Part shown: in pieces, positions 49,519 through 61,758 of the stretch
Layout: the number at the start of each line of letters is the position of its first letter
How positions within the stretch are numbered: position 1 is the stretch's first letter
DNA from: Hydractinia symbiolongicarpus
Taxonomy: Eukaryota; Cnidaria; Hydrozoa; Anthoathecata; Hydractiniidae
Reading direction: 5' to 3'
DNA length: 64,000 bases
Assembly: GCF_029227915.1 (NCBI RefSeq)
Contig: NC_079878.1
Span: 8,492,001 to 8,556,000 of the forward strand
Notes under the pieces: model-generated
The model's input: the letters and a program-made list of their open reading frames with translations, nothing else
Database searches by the model: none
What the model was told of the DNA's origin: nothing
Made by a program: the position numbers and the translations under genes

Positions 49519-52478
49519 GTAAAGTGTTCTCCCACGTAGATCGAATTTTAATGATAATTTTTTGGCTAGGCGCAGACATGCAGAACGTGTTGTTTCTTCT
49601 CACAAATTACTTTTTAAGTAAGAAAAAGGCGTCGCAACGATGCTGCAAGGCAAATTGGCGAACTTTTGTTGGAATTCTGTGTTAGTTTATCTTTGTGTAA
49701 CAAATGTGTTTTAACCCCATTTGTGTCAACTTTTAACACACACACACATTTTAGGGCTAATTTTCTACAAAAAAATTGTTTTCCCTGCGACAGACCGCAC
49801 GATGTAGAATGATGTAGTTACTTTTTAATAGCTACTGCGCATGTTCCATCCAATGTCTTAAAACACGTGCTAACGTAAAAATAGTTTAAGTGGAAACGTG
49901 CCTGTTCAAAAACGTGCCTAATTAAAATATAACGTATTTACGTCACATACTCACAGTTTAATAATAGTATTAATAAATTCGCACACTCAATCAGACAATT
50001 AACTAGTTTGTGTTCATTGAATGCCTGTCTTATTTATAGATGATGATTATTTCAGATTTCGGATTACATCCGAGATCTTTTTATAACGGGCGGTCTTTTC
50101 CTTTTCCTTTTTCTTCTTCGATCGATTTTTAAAGCGATTGACGTTACGTCACGACTTAATCACTCGGGCTATCCCTCATTTCATCTGCGCATTATATTAT
50201 TTTTTCGGCCTTGCGTCAATCCACAGGAATCTGTAAAGCTGCAAAAAAACATCGCAAAAATGTCTTCATGTACCGTAATAAACGAGTATTTGACTGGATA
50301 AATTTAATACTTAATGAAATTATTTAAAGCGCTATTTATTCCAGTCGGCAAAATTAGTTTAGTTAAATCGGATCTCTGGGATTCAAGCTCAGGAAACGGG
50401 CTTCCGACAAAACTGAGATGACAAACCTAACGTAAGCTGGTCTCTAACGCCAACACGTACGCTATCTAGGCTGGTTAGTTAAAAAGGTGTGTAAGGTTCT
50501 ATGGTTCTATATTTTTAGATATTTATTACATTGCTTCGTCAAATTTACAGCCGTCTAAGTCTCTCATGTTTCATTGACTTTTGCTAGCGTGGTTTACATG
50601 GCTGCTAGCTGATAAAAGTGGTAAAGCATCATCATCGTTATCATGATCATTTCATTTCCTTACATCGACGACGAGGATTCATATATTTAACGTCTACAAG
50701 CGCTGACAGTTAATTCCGTTTCCTAAACCAATTACTATTATTTAAATACTTAACCTCAAAGCCCTAAGTTCGAGCATTAGCTGAATATCTTGACAGGGGT
50801 AACCACAGAAATATGATTTTACGTTGCTTAAACTAATATGTTGTTGACACAACATTTTCCATTATTGTTTATACCCTTACGGTATAATTATCAGGTCTCC
50901 TTGACTGCCCTACTTTTTTGAACTCACCCAGAGCATTGACAAGCTATTTTTTAAGTTTTGTTACAAAATAATGAATATTTAATAATCTTATCAACCTCTT
51001 TTGAAATGTCTTACTGAAAAAGCCTTTAGTTTATCAAATTGGAAAAATTTAATGGTGTAGCTATATACCCTTTTTGATTCAATTTGTCAAATTTAAGATT
51101 TCAAAAGTTAGATATGTTCAACTTTTTGGATTTGACAAACGAAACATTGAACAATCCCTTTCTTTAAAATATAAAATTTCAACTAATCTTTAAAAGAAAT
51201 TCGAATTTTAGAATTCGAATCAAAAAAGAGGAATAAACCATCAAATTAGTCGAATTCAATAAATGCCGACAAAAAGAATCGGGTATCGTCCACAGCTTTT
51301 GATATTGAAAAACTGAATTGGCCAGAATAGATCATGTATCGCCTGCTTAATATGTCACTTGTGCATCTTTTCCAAATTCGATCTTCAAATCAAAGAAACA
51401 AATAAGGGTAAGGAGACAACAATTGAACAACTTGGTGTCAATTTAGTTTATGGTACATTGTATTCTTGATTGTCATTTTTGAAATGTTTTTGAAATGTCT
51501 GAAATCAGCTGTTTTTAAAAAATCTTTAACAAGAGAGTAAATTTTGAAGGCCTAAAAACTGAAGCATTAAAATGCTAGTATGTACTTATAGCTGAGTTAA
51601 TGAAACATTAAACTACTTCGTTCATTAGAAGTTATTATATTCGAATTCAATTTTATCCATACAGGATTTGTGTTCTGGAATTTTCAGAGCTTTCTAGATC
51701 AGTTTTGAAAATAGAATAGAATACTATATGTAAATGCTTTTATTTTTAATTTAAAATTTATTTATTTGTATCATAACATTGCAGGGTAGTTACTATAATA
51801 ATTAAGATTTTAGATACTCGATGATTTGTTTACCCCATAATCCTCGGATTTCAAGGTCCACTTCAAATGTCAGAATCTTCCAGCCGCAGGACTTCTTGTT
51901 TGTTATTTTTATGAACGGATAATTTATGAATCAAAGAAGCAGTTCACCACAACTTTTTCTCCTACTACGAACATCACGTTTTGAAAATTTGTTGCTCGTA
52001 ATGATTGTTGTATTCATAATTGGTTCTTGTTTTCAGCATCATTTAGCTATCATTTTATTAATTCGATAAAAGTAAGTAGATGCATTGTATTAATTGTCCT
52101 GACCACAATTTCGTCAGGAAAAATCTGATTTTAAAGTTCTTAAAATATACTTTACCATCGCAATATAGTCAAATAATTAATAACACAATGGAAATTAACG
52201 GAATTCAAAGATAGCAATAAATTCTGCTGATTAAAGTTGACGAAGAAACTGCACTCCTACGATTAAAACTGTTCAGCAAGCTGTAAATGCGTCATTTTTG
52301 TCAATGTTCCCTAAATAACGTACTGTCTTCCACTTAAACAAGTACAATTTTAAATTAATATAATCACGTAGCATTGAGATTGACAGCACGTCTTAATAAT
52401 AATAATTTCGTTGATGTCTAATGCATTAATGTCTTAGTCAAGTGACAAAACAGCTAAATGTTGGTTATTTGTGTTTAT
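49519..52478. other. Intergenic, no gene seen
   Basis: An (AC)n run lies at 49738-49749. No supported gene. Confidence 0.5.
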
Positions 52479-52479
52479 C

Positions 52480-52486
52480 TATAAAT
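52480..52486 (+). promoter_or_regulatory. Candidate TATA box for the GTPase gene
   Basis: TATAAAT lies 150 bases before the GTPase start codon. A four-codon upstream frame (52596-52610) and an AG after a T-rich tract (TCTTTACAG, ending at 52552) lie between them, so the leader may be spliced. Confidence 0.3.
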
Positions 52487-52635
52487 GTACTTGATGCATA
52501 ATTGTACATGCAGCTTATTTAAAAATACGTTTTATTCCTTCTAATCTTTACAGTAATAGCTATTCCTTTGATATCATAGAAAAGTATAGATAGAAATGAA
52601 TCTTTGGTAAACACATTTCGAAAACTAAAAATATC

Positions 52636-53160
52636 ATGGTGTTTTTCTGGAAAGTAAAACGCACAGCTAAAGAGATAAAAATGGTTGTAATTGGCTCTGA
52701 AGGATGTGGAAAGACCAGCATCCTGCGTCGCTTTGCTGGAGATACTTTTTACGAATATAAGAAGAATCCTGATACTTGCACATTTTCAACAATGATGTAC
52801 TTTGAAGTACACAATCATACAATAGAGGTGTACACAAATATAACTGAATTATTAATGATAAAATGTAACACAACTTTACAGTCAGCTAATGGGTACATCT
52901 TGGTTTATGAATATGGTAACGAAGAAAGTTTCAAATATATGTGGGATAAAATGATTGAATTAAAAAAGAGAAGAAAAGAGAATGTGATAATTTTATGCAA
53001 CAAATTTGATCAATATAATACATGGGACTCACCAAAAATAAATGGAGGTTTAGACACCAGTATTGTTTTAGACTACAGACACTATTTTATATCTGCGAAA
53101 ACGAATAGAAATATTGCAAAAGCATTTAGTGATTTAGCTCAAAAGATTATATCAGGGTAA
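52636..53160 (+). CDS. Atypical Ras-like small GTPase, 174 residues
   Basis: One uninterrupted frame with the layout of a Ras/Rab-type G domain. The P-loop GSEGCGKTS is at residues 20-28, the guanine-specificity motifs NKFD at 122-125 and ISAK at 152-155. The DxxGQ motif that binds magnesium and positions the catalytic water is missing: VYTNITE (65-71) stands in its place. Nucleotide binding is plausible, normal GTP hydrolysis is not. There is no C-terminal cysteine for lipid attachment. The reading may end by splicing instead of at 53160: a GTAAAT donor at 53155 and a TTTTACAG acceptor at 53264 would give the end IISGF. It could be a divergent single-exon retrogene or a lineage-specific Rab/Ras. 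The subfamily is not identifiable by eye. Confidence 0.75.
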   Translation: MVFFWKVKRTAKEIKMVVIGSEGCGKTSILRRFAGDTFYEYKKNPDTCTFSTMMYFEVHNHTIEVYTNITELLMIKCNTTLQSANGYILVYEYGNEESFKYMWDKMIELKKRRKENVIILCNKFDQYNTWDSPKINGGLDTSIVLDYRHYFISAKTNRNIAKAFSDLAQKIISG

Positions 53161-53767
53161 ATACAAATCAAAACTGAAAATAGTTTTAATTGTTTTGTAC
53201 CCTCTGGAAATTTGCTAACTCGACATAGTTAGCAAACACTTAATTTATATAATCTGTTTTACAGGTTCTAGTACGTGTATTCAAACATGAATCAGGAGAA
53301 ATTGTACGTTCCGCACGGGAAAATATATTACTTATATGACTAGGTAATAACTTCATTTCATAATCGTTTTATTTATCATTCCGACAACTTGAAGCCAACC
53401 ATACGTCAATTTAAACATAATTCATTTGCTTTAAATCTTAATAGATAAACCATAAATTATATTAAGCATCCTTCTCATAATGAAATTAACCAAAAAAAAT
53501 AGCTAATTATATCTTGGAATAGTTGGAAGCTCAATTATTGTAAGTATCAACGTGGATAACATCCTGGCAATATCGAAGCTCGTTTTATTTATAGCAAGTT
53601 TACATAATATAAACTGCCTTGGCATCAAATATTTTTATGTTATGTAGCTGCGTTCGAAAACTGAAGTCAGCTTTCTGCAGCAGCGAATAATATCGCAGTA
53701 GCTCAACTTTTAAAGACTTCAAATTATTTTTATTGTTTTATGATAGTATATACTATTACATTATTGT
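53161..53767. other. Intergenic, 3' flank of GTPase
   Basis: Probably contains the last intron or 3' untranslated part of the GTPase transcript (possible acceptor at 53264). Nothing else is recognised. Confidence 0.4.
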
Positions 53768-53806
53768 CTAGTCGTTAGTCAGCGGAGAAAATCCACAGGT
53801 TTTTAT
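53768..53806 (-). mobile_element. Solo Helitron 3' end, decayed
   Basis: On the minus strand this reads as the Helitron tail: a worn hairpin (TGTGGATTTTCTCCGC) followed by TGACTAACGACTAG. No matching 5' end was found to the right, so the copy is cut short or eroded. Confidence 0.55.
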
Positions 53807-53915
53807 CCGTTGTAAGCATAGCTTTTAATTATTTTTGTTATTTGATCCAGCTAGTTTATGAAATCACGAAAAAATATAACTTAGTTCCTGAATGCTGTGT
53901 TTTCACCGTAACTAG

Positions 53916-54637
53916 TTTACGATGAAAACACAACTGCTTTGCCTCGAAAAATTGTCCTTTTTTAGGGAACGCGTTTTGTGCCGATGGTCTGGTCCAAATA
54001 ACAATAATGACGTAAGGCAGTTAAAAAAAATTAAAGATCATGTATAGGCAAAACGCATAGACTGGAAGAAGCCGTCATGCTTATCATTTATTTTCTTATT
54101 TACTTTGTTCCACCGAAAAATCGGCCTTAGGTGTGTATTTGCTTAATTTGTGCTTATTGCTAAAGCAGCTGACGAAAACATTTTACAACCACGGTAATAC
54201 ACTTAACAAATGTAACACCAGTAACCTTCTGTAGAGAATAAGGCAGCTAAATCTAAAACTAACGGTCTGACAATGATTAAAAACAAAATTTACAAATGTA
54301 AACAAGTCAAATTTTATGATTTTACCACAGGCTGTGCTATTTATTGCGGCAATTCTTTTTAAAAGCTACATCCGTCTAAAGCCTCTGGTAATCTTTTAAT
54401 AATTTTAAATTACATTTAATTTTTTGACGACCACGTTTAAGCAAGAATTCAAAAAACACACGTGCACACTTGAATTTAATTAACCTGTAATTGTCTACGT
54501 GAAAAACTCCTTTAAAATTTTTCGTTTGAAAATTGGTTACATATCATTTCAGTATATTTAATTGCAAGACGATGTCCTTAATAAATGTCCTTATATTTAC
54601 AAAACCAGCAAATGGGCGAAGCAAATAAATCAGTTAA
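53916..54637 (+). repeat. Repeat family X, copy 1 (unoccupied target)
   Basis: About 720 bp that match 56833-57353 plus 63475-63713 with scattered changes and small indels. Matching begins at GATGAAAACACAACTGCTTT and ends at CAGTTAA. Just before it, 53898-53933 is a near-perfect inverted repeat (TGTGTTTTCA with TGAAAACACA around CTAG). The junction A54391/T54392 is where the other copy carries the 6.1-kb Helitron. The repeat type is not recognised and it has no coding frame. Confidence 0.9.
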
Positions 54638-55910
54638 TGATTCCGCAATTAGACGCTGCAGCTACATCCGGAATTTTTTTAAACTACTAAAATGTATTGG
54701 ACATAAAAGCGATCGTCTATATTGTAGGCTCTAAACGATTCTGATAAACATCCTGTTGGTTTTTTTAGTACGCCATAACCGTGCATCCAATTCAAGGGAA
54801 TTGTCTATTTGATATGAAAAATGACATAGATAGCTAGTCCGTAAAGTTATTAACCTTTTTTGCTGTTATATTTTTTTCTTTTCCTTCACAAAAAAATGAA
54901 ACAACGTTAGTATGTGAATTGAGGTTAAAGGCAATGACTTCATACTCATGGAGCATCGATGAAAATTGTACAGTAAATTAGCGGAAGTTAGCCAATAATG
55001 GAAATAACTTATTCTATTCCTGGTTTATTAAAAACAATTGCTTGAAAATGCTACAACAAATTTTTGAAAACATTTGAGAAACAAATCATATAGTAGAATG
55101 CAGTAGCTTGCCCTAGGGTCGTTTCTTCGCGTCTTTCCTGATATTAAATAGGGAAGAAAGGCTGTAGAAACAAAGTTGGTTTTACTGTGTCTTTTATATT
55201 AGTAAACTGTTCAATAAGTGCGCATGTCACTCCCACAATAGTTATATCCATTTGAAACAATGTTCAGCTTTCTAACTTATTAAAATGCATAGATTGTAAA
55301 CTGTATATTAAAAACCTTGCCAAAAAAGTGTGTGGCTTGACATGTATTCACGTCTGTTTTCGTTTGCACGACGTTACAACTGCACCATGAATATAAAGAT
55401 TTGTTTCAAGTTTTTCTAGAAATGGCCGCGCATTTCTCTTATGTCAGCCCTTTTCTGTGATGTCATCAGAAGCTTGAAATTAGACTACTATCTGCATAAA
55501 ATTACTTTAATTATAGCACAAATCTTAATACTTCGTTTAAAGTTTCTGATAGCCAAATAAAATTTATTGAAAATAATTTTCTTTTTTAACACAATTCACA
55601 TTATAGAATGACAAATATTCAATTTTTCCCGATTTTAAGGTAAACTACAAAACAACTGGGAAACCTACTCGGGATGAACTTGGGATGTATTAAAACTAAG
55701 TCATATAGGGAAGAAGAGGTATTACAAAAACTCGGCAGGATGAGGGGAAAGAAGGGAAGAGGGGTGATTCTTTTCTATACTATTCCATCTAAAGTATGTA
55801 TATTTTATTGGGTAGCAAATAATAAAACACGTACATGCTTTTTTAAATATATTTCTATAACTTTCCAAAATATTATAAAATTTTTATAACGATATTTAAA
55901 TGTTACTTCG
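54638..55910. other. Intergenic, no gene seen
   Basis: Spacer between the repeat copies. CAATAAAATA on the minus strand (about 55809-55802) is a likely polyadenylation signal for the small secreted-protein gene. The plus frame at 55674-55889 is chance. Confidence 0.5.
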
Positions 55911-56180
55911 TTAATGTTTCATTTCTCCATCTTTAATTGTAGTTATAAATGTCAAAAGTTTTTCAAACTTATTTACCCATTTCTTAACAAATTCTTTTTT
56001 TGCTTTACCATCTTGTTGCATCATGGTTTCTATATTCTCCTCTCCAATTAACTCTACAACTAACTCGAGAACTTTTTCGGGATCCTCTAAAGGTGTTTTC
56101 GTTTGCTTTATAGCTTTTGCTTCCATCGTGCATATAAGTAACGCTGTTGCGAAAAGAAATAAAACATGTGAATACAACAT
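55911..56180 (-). CDS. Small predicted secreted protein, 89 residues
   Basis: A single-exon frame on the minus strand. Residues 1-23 are a clear signal peptide (MLYSHVLFLFATALLICTME then AKA, a normal cleavage site). The mature part, about 66 residues, has no cysteine, is highly charged and looks helical (EKVLELVVELIGEENIETMM; KEFVKKWVNKFEKLLTFITT). A TATAAAA box 95-101 bases upstream gives a compact promoter, and an AATAAA follows about 105 bases past the stop. These marks together make a real gene likely although no family is recognised. It sits between the two copies of repeat X. It could be a peptide precursor or an effector-like protein, but nothing in the sequence shows which. Confidence 0.65.
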   Translation of the reverse strand: MLYSHVLFLFATALLICTMEAKAIKQTKTPLEDPEKVLELVVELIGEENIETMMQQDGKAKKEFVKKWVNKFEKLLTFITTIKDGEMKH

Positions 56181-56274
56181 CTTTCTGGATTGTTATTTCT
56201 ACCGTTCGTTTTCAATATTAAATTGTTTCGTTGGTGTAAAAGGTACTGGTGTCCGACAAACGTTATACGGTGGA

Positions 56275-56281
56275 TTTTATA
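56275..56281 (-). promoter_or_regulatory. TATA box of the small secreted-protein gene
   Basis: TATAAAA on the minus strand lies about 100 bases before the ATG at 56180, leaving room for a leader of roughly 65-70 bases. Confidence 0.55.
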
Positions 56282-56832
56282 GACATACCTCAGGAAGATG
56301 ACAGAACATTTTCCTGACCTAGTGACCATTTTCGTTTTCTGCAGTAGAAAGTTGTTATCAGTAGTTAGTGTGACAAATAGATGACGCTAATGACCTTTCT
56401 CTTCACAGATTAAATTTACAAGAAATAACTCAACAGGAACTTCTTATAAGATCGCGCAGCCTAACAAAGGTCCATACACTAGAAACATATCCCTTGCAAA
56501 GGAGTAATATTTGTAGGTATTTAGAACTTTAAATAAAAATGACCTAATGTTGATTTTGCCACATTCTGTCTTTTTGTTTTCTTCCTATTTTTAAGTGTTT
56601 TGTGTTTTAGACGTTGAAACCTTTAGGCATTAAGAACATAACGTTAGCTAATAGTTGCTAAAATTAAAAACTTCGTTATTGTTTTCAATGTTTCACTACT
56701 CTAATCAATTATAGCTTATCAATCTCCAACAAGGTATAGTTAAACTTCTAAGAAATAGACTATTGTTTTTCTAGTCGCTTAAGGTAAATTTTGTTTAAAA
56801 CGAGTACAACATCTAATTTCATAAACTACATC
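56282..56832. other. Intergenic, no gene seen
   Basis: Upstream side of the small secreted-protein gene. No supported gene. Confidence 0.45.
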
Positions 56833-57353
56833 GTTTATGATGAAAACACAACTGCTTTGCCTTGAAAAATTGTCCTTTTTTAGGGACCGCGTTTTCTGCT
56901 GATAGTCTGGGCCAAATAAAAATAAGGACGTAGGCAGTTCAAAAACAAAAAATTAAAAATCACGTATAGGCAAAACGCATATAATGGAAGAAGCCGTCAT
57001 GCTTATCATTTATTTCTTTATTCACTTTGTTCCACCAAAAAATCGGCAGAAAAATCGGTGTGTATTTTATAAGGCTATTTAAATGTAAATTTGCTCAATT
57101 TGTGCTAGTCAGCCCTTATTGCTAAAGCAGCTGACGAAAACTTTTTACAACCACTGTAATACACTTAACAAATGTAACACCAGTAACCTTCTGTAGAGAA
57201 TAAGGCAGCTAAATCTATAAATAACGGTCTGACAATGATTAAAAACAAAATTTGCAAATGTAAACAAGTCAAATTTTATGACTTTGCCACAGGCTGTGCT
57301 ATTTATTGTGGCAATTTTTTTTAAAAGCTACATCCGTCTAAAGCCTCTGGTAA
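56833..57353 (+). repeat. Repeat family X, copy 2, left part
   Basis: Matches 53916-54391. It has an extra segment of about 40 bp near 57040-57110 relative to copy 1. It is interrupted after A57353 by the Helitron and resumes at 63475. Confidence 0.9.
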
Positions 57354-58656
57354 TCTATATAATAATACGCCAGTTCCGTGTGTCTGTGACAGGCGAAGTT
57401 GACATTGTCATTTTCCTTTGATGTCGCCGAAAAAAATCTTTGATGTTACCGAAAAAAATATGTCTTCTTTGTCGAGAAAAGCCGCGAGTCTTGTTTGTTT
57501 ACGTTTTAAAATCACGTGATCAAAATAAAAAAATTCATTGGATGAACAAAATCACGTGATCAAAATAAAGCAATTTTATTTGTTCAAAATTCCAAGTATC
57601 CCCTGACGATCAAAACAAACGTACAAAGTTTTTTCAAGTTCAGGAGACGAACGAACGAAGTAGGTTGCTTGCTATATACAAATATTGGAAAAATCATTTA
57701 TTTTGTGTGTTGTAACATGTCCTTTACTTTTGTTTGAGTAACTTTAAGTAGAGAAGAAAGAAAAGGAAATCTTAGAAGTTGGAAAAGCGAAGTTGAGGTG
57801 GATTTCCTGAGATCGTGGTGGTAGACTGCACTATTATTAGCTAGAAAAAGAAGTTTTAAAAAATCAGTTGATAGTAAGTAACCTATTTACCTAGGTTTAC
57901 AGTTATCTTTAACTTTTATTTACCTAGAGCTACTTAAATAGGACAGTACTACAAAGTAAGAAATTTCAAATTTATCTTTGTAAAACCTAAGGATTATATA
58001 TCATACTTTGTGCACTAAAAACCGTTCTTTTCACTAAGCAAAACTATTTTTCCCGTTTACGTTAGCTACATCCCTTGGCTTAGGTTGCAGTGTTTTTTAC
58101 ATTCTTCAGCAGGTGGCCTGTCAAACATTTTTATAACAAACTTCTTGCATTCAATCCTTCATGTTTCTAATAAATTTTATAGAAATTATTCCAAAATTAT
58201 GTTGACCCTGGGCCCAATTTTATACCTTAAAATGGTTCTTATATAGGAAAAGCATGTAGCCATATTAAGATCTGAGAAATAGAAAAAGGAGACCAATTTT
58301 GACTTGCATTTATTTAATAAGCAAGGCAAAACCCTGATAAACAAAATAAAATATTCTTGCCTAATGTTTGGTTTGGTTTGGCTGCTTGCAGAGTTAACTA
58401 TATCTTTCTTTCTATTTTGCCTTAATTTACTAAAGTTTATTCTAGAGTAAAATTTTCCCAATTTGCACTACTGTATTAGCTAATAAATTAATAACTAGCT
58501 AGCTATGTTTAGTTTAGTAATGAAATTTTAGCTCACTTATTTCTTATTTATTTTTTAGAACTTGTGGTTCCTATACTAGCTATAGCTAGCTAGGCTGTGT
58601 ATTTTTCTCTATAATGTCTAACCCATTAGAGAGCAGTAACACTAACAACCCTGTAC

Positions 58657-60074
58657 GTGGTTTTAGGCTTTTTAATTATTGACGAACAGACTGCACTGGC
58701 TAATGCAGTCATAGAAGCTGTTGTAAATGTTGCTAACAATGCAGCCCAAAACAACCGTCTGTTTTATTTAGAAGGTGCTGGTGGTAGTGGTAAAACCTTT
58801 ACTTATAGTTACCTTATTTCTGAACTTACAGGTAGAGGTTTTCAAGTTGGAACTGCTGCATTTACTGGCATAGCAGCAACACTTTTGAAAAAGGGTACCA
58901 CCATTCATAGACTATTCCGGTTACCTGTTCCTATTGTAGAGAACAGTACATGCAACATAACCCCGGTTTCTGCTTATGCTGCAGAATTGCGACAAAAGAG
59001 TCTATTTTTACTTGATGAAGCTTCCATGATTCCTAAGCATGCTTTTCATGCAATAGATCGTCATCTACAAGATATTTGTAATAATGAGCTTCCATTTGGA
59101 GATAAAGTTGTTCTTTTAGGTGGTGATTTTTCACAGTTACTGCCTGTTGTCAGAAAAGGAAAAGCAACTGAAATTGTGGACATGTGTTTTAAAAGTTCTC
59201 CATTATGGCACTTGGTTACAGAGTTTAGATTAACTCGCAACATGAGAACAAGGCCAGGAGAACAACAATTTGCTGCATGGCTTCTGCAACTTGGGAAAGT
59301 GTTTTACCTGTTCGGGAGCAAGAACTTTTCCAAGGTGCATTTGAAGTACCATCCAATTGTGTGTTGCAACAAAATCAATGTATTGTTGATACTTTGTTTA
59401 GGGATTTTCACCCAGAAAATATGGCATCATCTGTGGTACTAACACCCACAAATGATGACTCACTTATTATTAATGATCAGGTGTTGGCGCTGTTGCCTGG
59501 TGAAGAAAAATTTTATTTTAGCGCAGATGATGTTGTGTGTGATGATGAGGAGGAACGGATTCAATATCCAGTAGAATTTTTAAATAGTATCACACCTTCA
59601 GGTATGCCTCCTCATTGCCTTAAATTAAAAACTGGTGCCATTGTTATGTTATTAAGAAACATAAACATAAATAATGGTTTATGTAATGGCACTTGCCTAA
59701 TTATAAGACGTCTTCATGACAACTGTGTCGATGTTGAAGTACTCACTGGTAATGCCATTGGAGATGGGGTACTTATTCCAAGGGTGCAACTTGCACCTTC
59801 GGATACAGGTATGCCTTTTGTCTTACGTCGCAGACAGCTTCCACTAAGGCTGTCTTATGCTATGACAATAAACAAGGCACAAGGTCAAACCTTTGAAAAG
59901 GTTGGAATATTGTTGCGCAGGCCATGTTTTTCTCATGGTCAGCTGTATGTTGCTTTTTCTAGAGCAAGAGCATTTGGTGATGTTCGAGTAAGTGTTGTTC
60001 CCTCATCCAGGCAAGGATTTTTTAATAGGGAATGTTATACTCAAAATGTGGTTTACCGTCAAATTCTTACATAA
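58657..60074 (+). pseudogene. Helitron PIF1-type helicase, frameshifted, Rep part absent
   Basis: The two overlapping frames 58657-59442 and 59277-60074 form one superfamily 1 DNA helicase, the kind that ends Helitron Rep-helicase proteins and would unwind DNA during transposition. In order: Walker A GAGGSGKT (residues 40-47), TAAFTGIAATLL, Walker B LLDEAS, GGDFSQLLPVV, LTRNMR, then in the second frame KTGAIVMLLRNI, YAMTINKAQGQTF and YVAFSRARA. A one-base loss at about 59293-59299 (in a GGGAAA run) separates the halves. The first frame begins without ATG near an intron-like TTTTAG (58666), so the natural start was probably in an upstream exon. The short ATG frame at 58614 is in another register. 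The N-terminal Helitron-like and Rep domains are not in the element. Motifs are intact apart from the shift, so decay is recent. Confidence 0.92.
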
Positions 60075-61758
60075 TTCATACAATAATGTAATAGACAATG
60101 ATGCAAATATTTTATGCTTAGCAGAAATTCAATACTTTGCACTTTATATCTATCTGCCATGTTGTACAAAGTGCAAAAGGTTGACGTGTTAGAGTAATTG
60201 TACTAACATGCCCTTTTGTGTAACATGAGAGTAGCGTGCACTGTCGATAGGGGACACGTTGCTATCTGGTGCACCCATGTCTTACGAATTTGTAAGGCAC
60301 ATCAGAAAAAAATAATCAGGGTTTGGTAGAGTCTTAGAGTCGAATAGGGAGGTTTTTATCTGACAAAAAAAAGTCTTGAGAAAGAAATGTCTTATTCACA
60401 TTAAATGAACAGGGAGTTCTGGGGAAAGTGCTACAACCCTGAAAATGCTGATGATACTACTCTTTTGCAGATATTTATTTTGGCTTTTTAAAATTGTCAT
60501 AATGCCAAATATATGTCGTAAATCCTAAAAGTACAGTAAGGGTGCATTTTTATGAATGTTGTGTTAGACATGCATCTCTTTTTTCTTTTAGGTGAAGTGC
60601 AAAGTCCTATGGCTTACCTTCACGTGGTGCACTTCGTTAAATGATTAGCATATTAATGCATAAAATTAAATTATTTATTTGAACTAAAGGCTTTAAAAAA
60701 ATTTATGACATAAATTATTTCGAATATCTATTTTTAAAATAATCAGGATAACTTTTAAAGGTTAAAATTCTGTAGAATCAAAATAAGGGGAAAAAAGGAA
60801 AACGCACAGGGGTATTTGTTTCGTTTACATTTCACAAAGAATTATTACTGATAATTATGCAAAAAGTTCAATATTTTTTGTTGTAATCGTTTTTTTTTCA
60901 ATTTACAGTCCCAGGTAATTTTCTATTGCGAACGTTCTGCCATTTTATGGTGTATATTCTTATGTTTAAAGCTACTAGATGTGTTATTATGGAAATGGCT
61001 GTTATTTCATCCTAATTTTATTTTAGATAATTGTAATGAATTTAAGACAATTTTTTTTTAATTTTGGCTTTTTAAGCTTAAGAAAATCGTGAAAAATTAA
61101 AATAAACTTTAAAGTCTTATTAATCTGTGTCTCTGAATAAACATTTGACCCAATAAGGGCTTTTAATACATTCTTGAACACGACAAAACATTAAAAGGAG
61201 TCTATCATCTTACTTATTGTGTGATAGTTGTGATGTGCTCTAAATTACTTTGAAAATAATAATCGCATATAGGTTAGATGTTTCTGTGATTAATCAGACC
61301 CTAACTTGAATAAGGCCAAGACAAGTATTAATTATACGTCTGAATTTTAAATTAAACTTAAATTCGTTATGCTCATAAAGAAAAAAAACCATTTGCTCTT
61401 TTCAACAATGTTTTTCTTCCTTATGTAAAAATAAAATATTTTTTACCAGATATACTGAATTCAAATACTTTTGGCAACGATTCAGCCGATACTAAAACTC
61501 ACACAAATATTTTTAAAGAGGTAGTTGCGTTACATATGCTAATCATGAAATAAAAGCCAATGCACATTTTACAATGAAATTTCAATTTTACTTTACCATT
61601 CACAATGTTATTTTTAGACTATTTTTTCTAAAATATCTGTTACTGTTATTCCTGGTCGTGGACACAACAGTTGCTACTGAACCATTACTGCAGTAAAATT
61701 AAATTAGTTTTTAATATTTTCTTTTAGCTGTGACTAATAAATTTATTATAATGAAGGA
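60075..61758. other. Noncoding part of the Helitron, hairpin-rich
   Basis: No gene is seen. It contains a perfect 10-bp hairpin (TTTGCACTTT 60136-60145 with AAAGTGCAAA 60168-60177), GTGCAC pairs near 60235 and 60270, CTTACGAATTTGTAAG near 60281, and the GAAGTGCA hairpin at 60594-60635. Confidence 0.6.
60594..60635 (+). ncRNA. Hairpin motif copy 1 in Helitron
   Basis: GAAGTGCA (60594-60601) pairs perfectly with TGCACTTC (60628-60635). It follows a T-rich tract and AG. A second copy lies at 63058 with a paired base change in the stem. The open reading through it (EVQSPMAYLHVVHFVK, stop) is an alternative explanation for the conservation. Confidence 0.35.

Noticed and set aside
58614-58682. MSNPLESSNTNNPVRGF as the helicase N-terminus
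   Set aside because: It is in a different register from the helicase and stops at 58679; joining would need an unproven splice.
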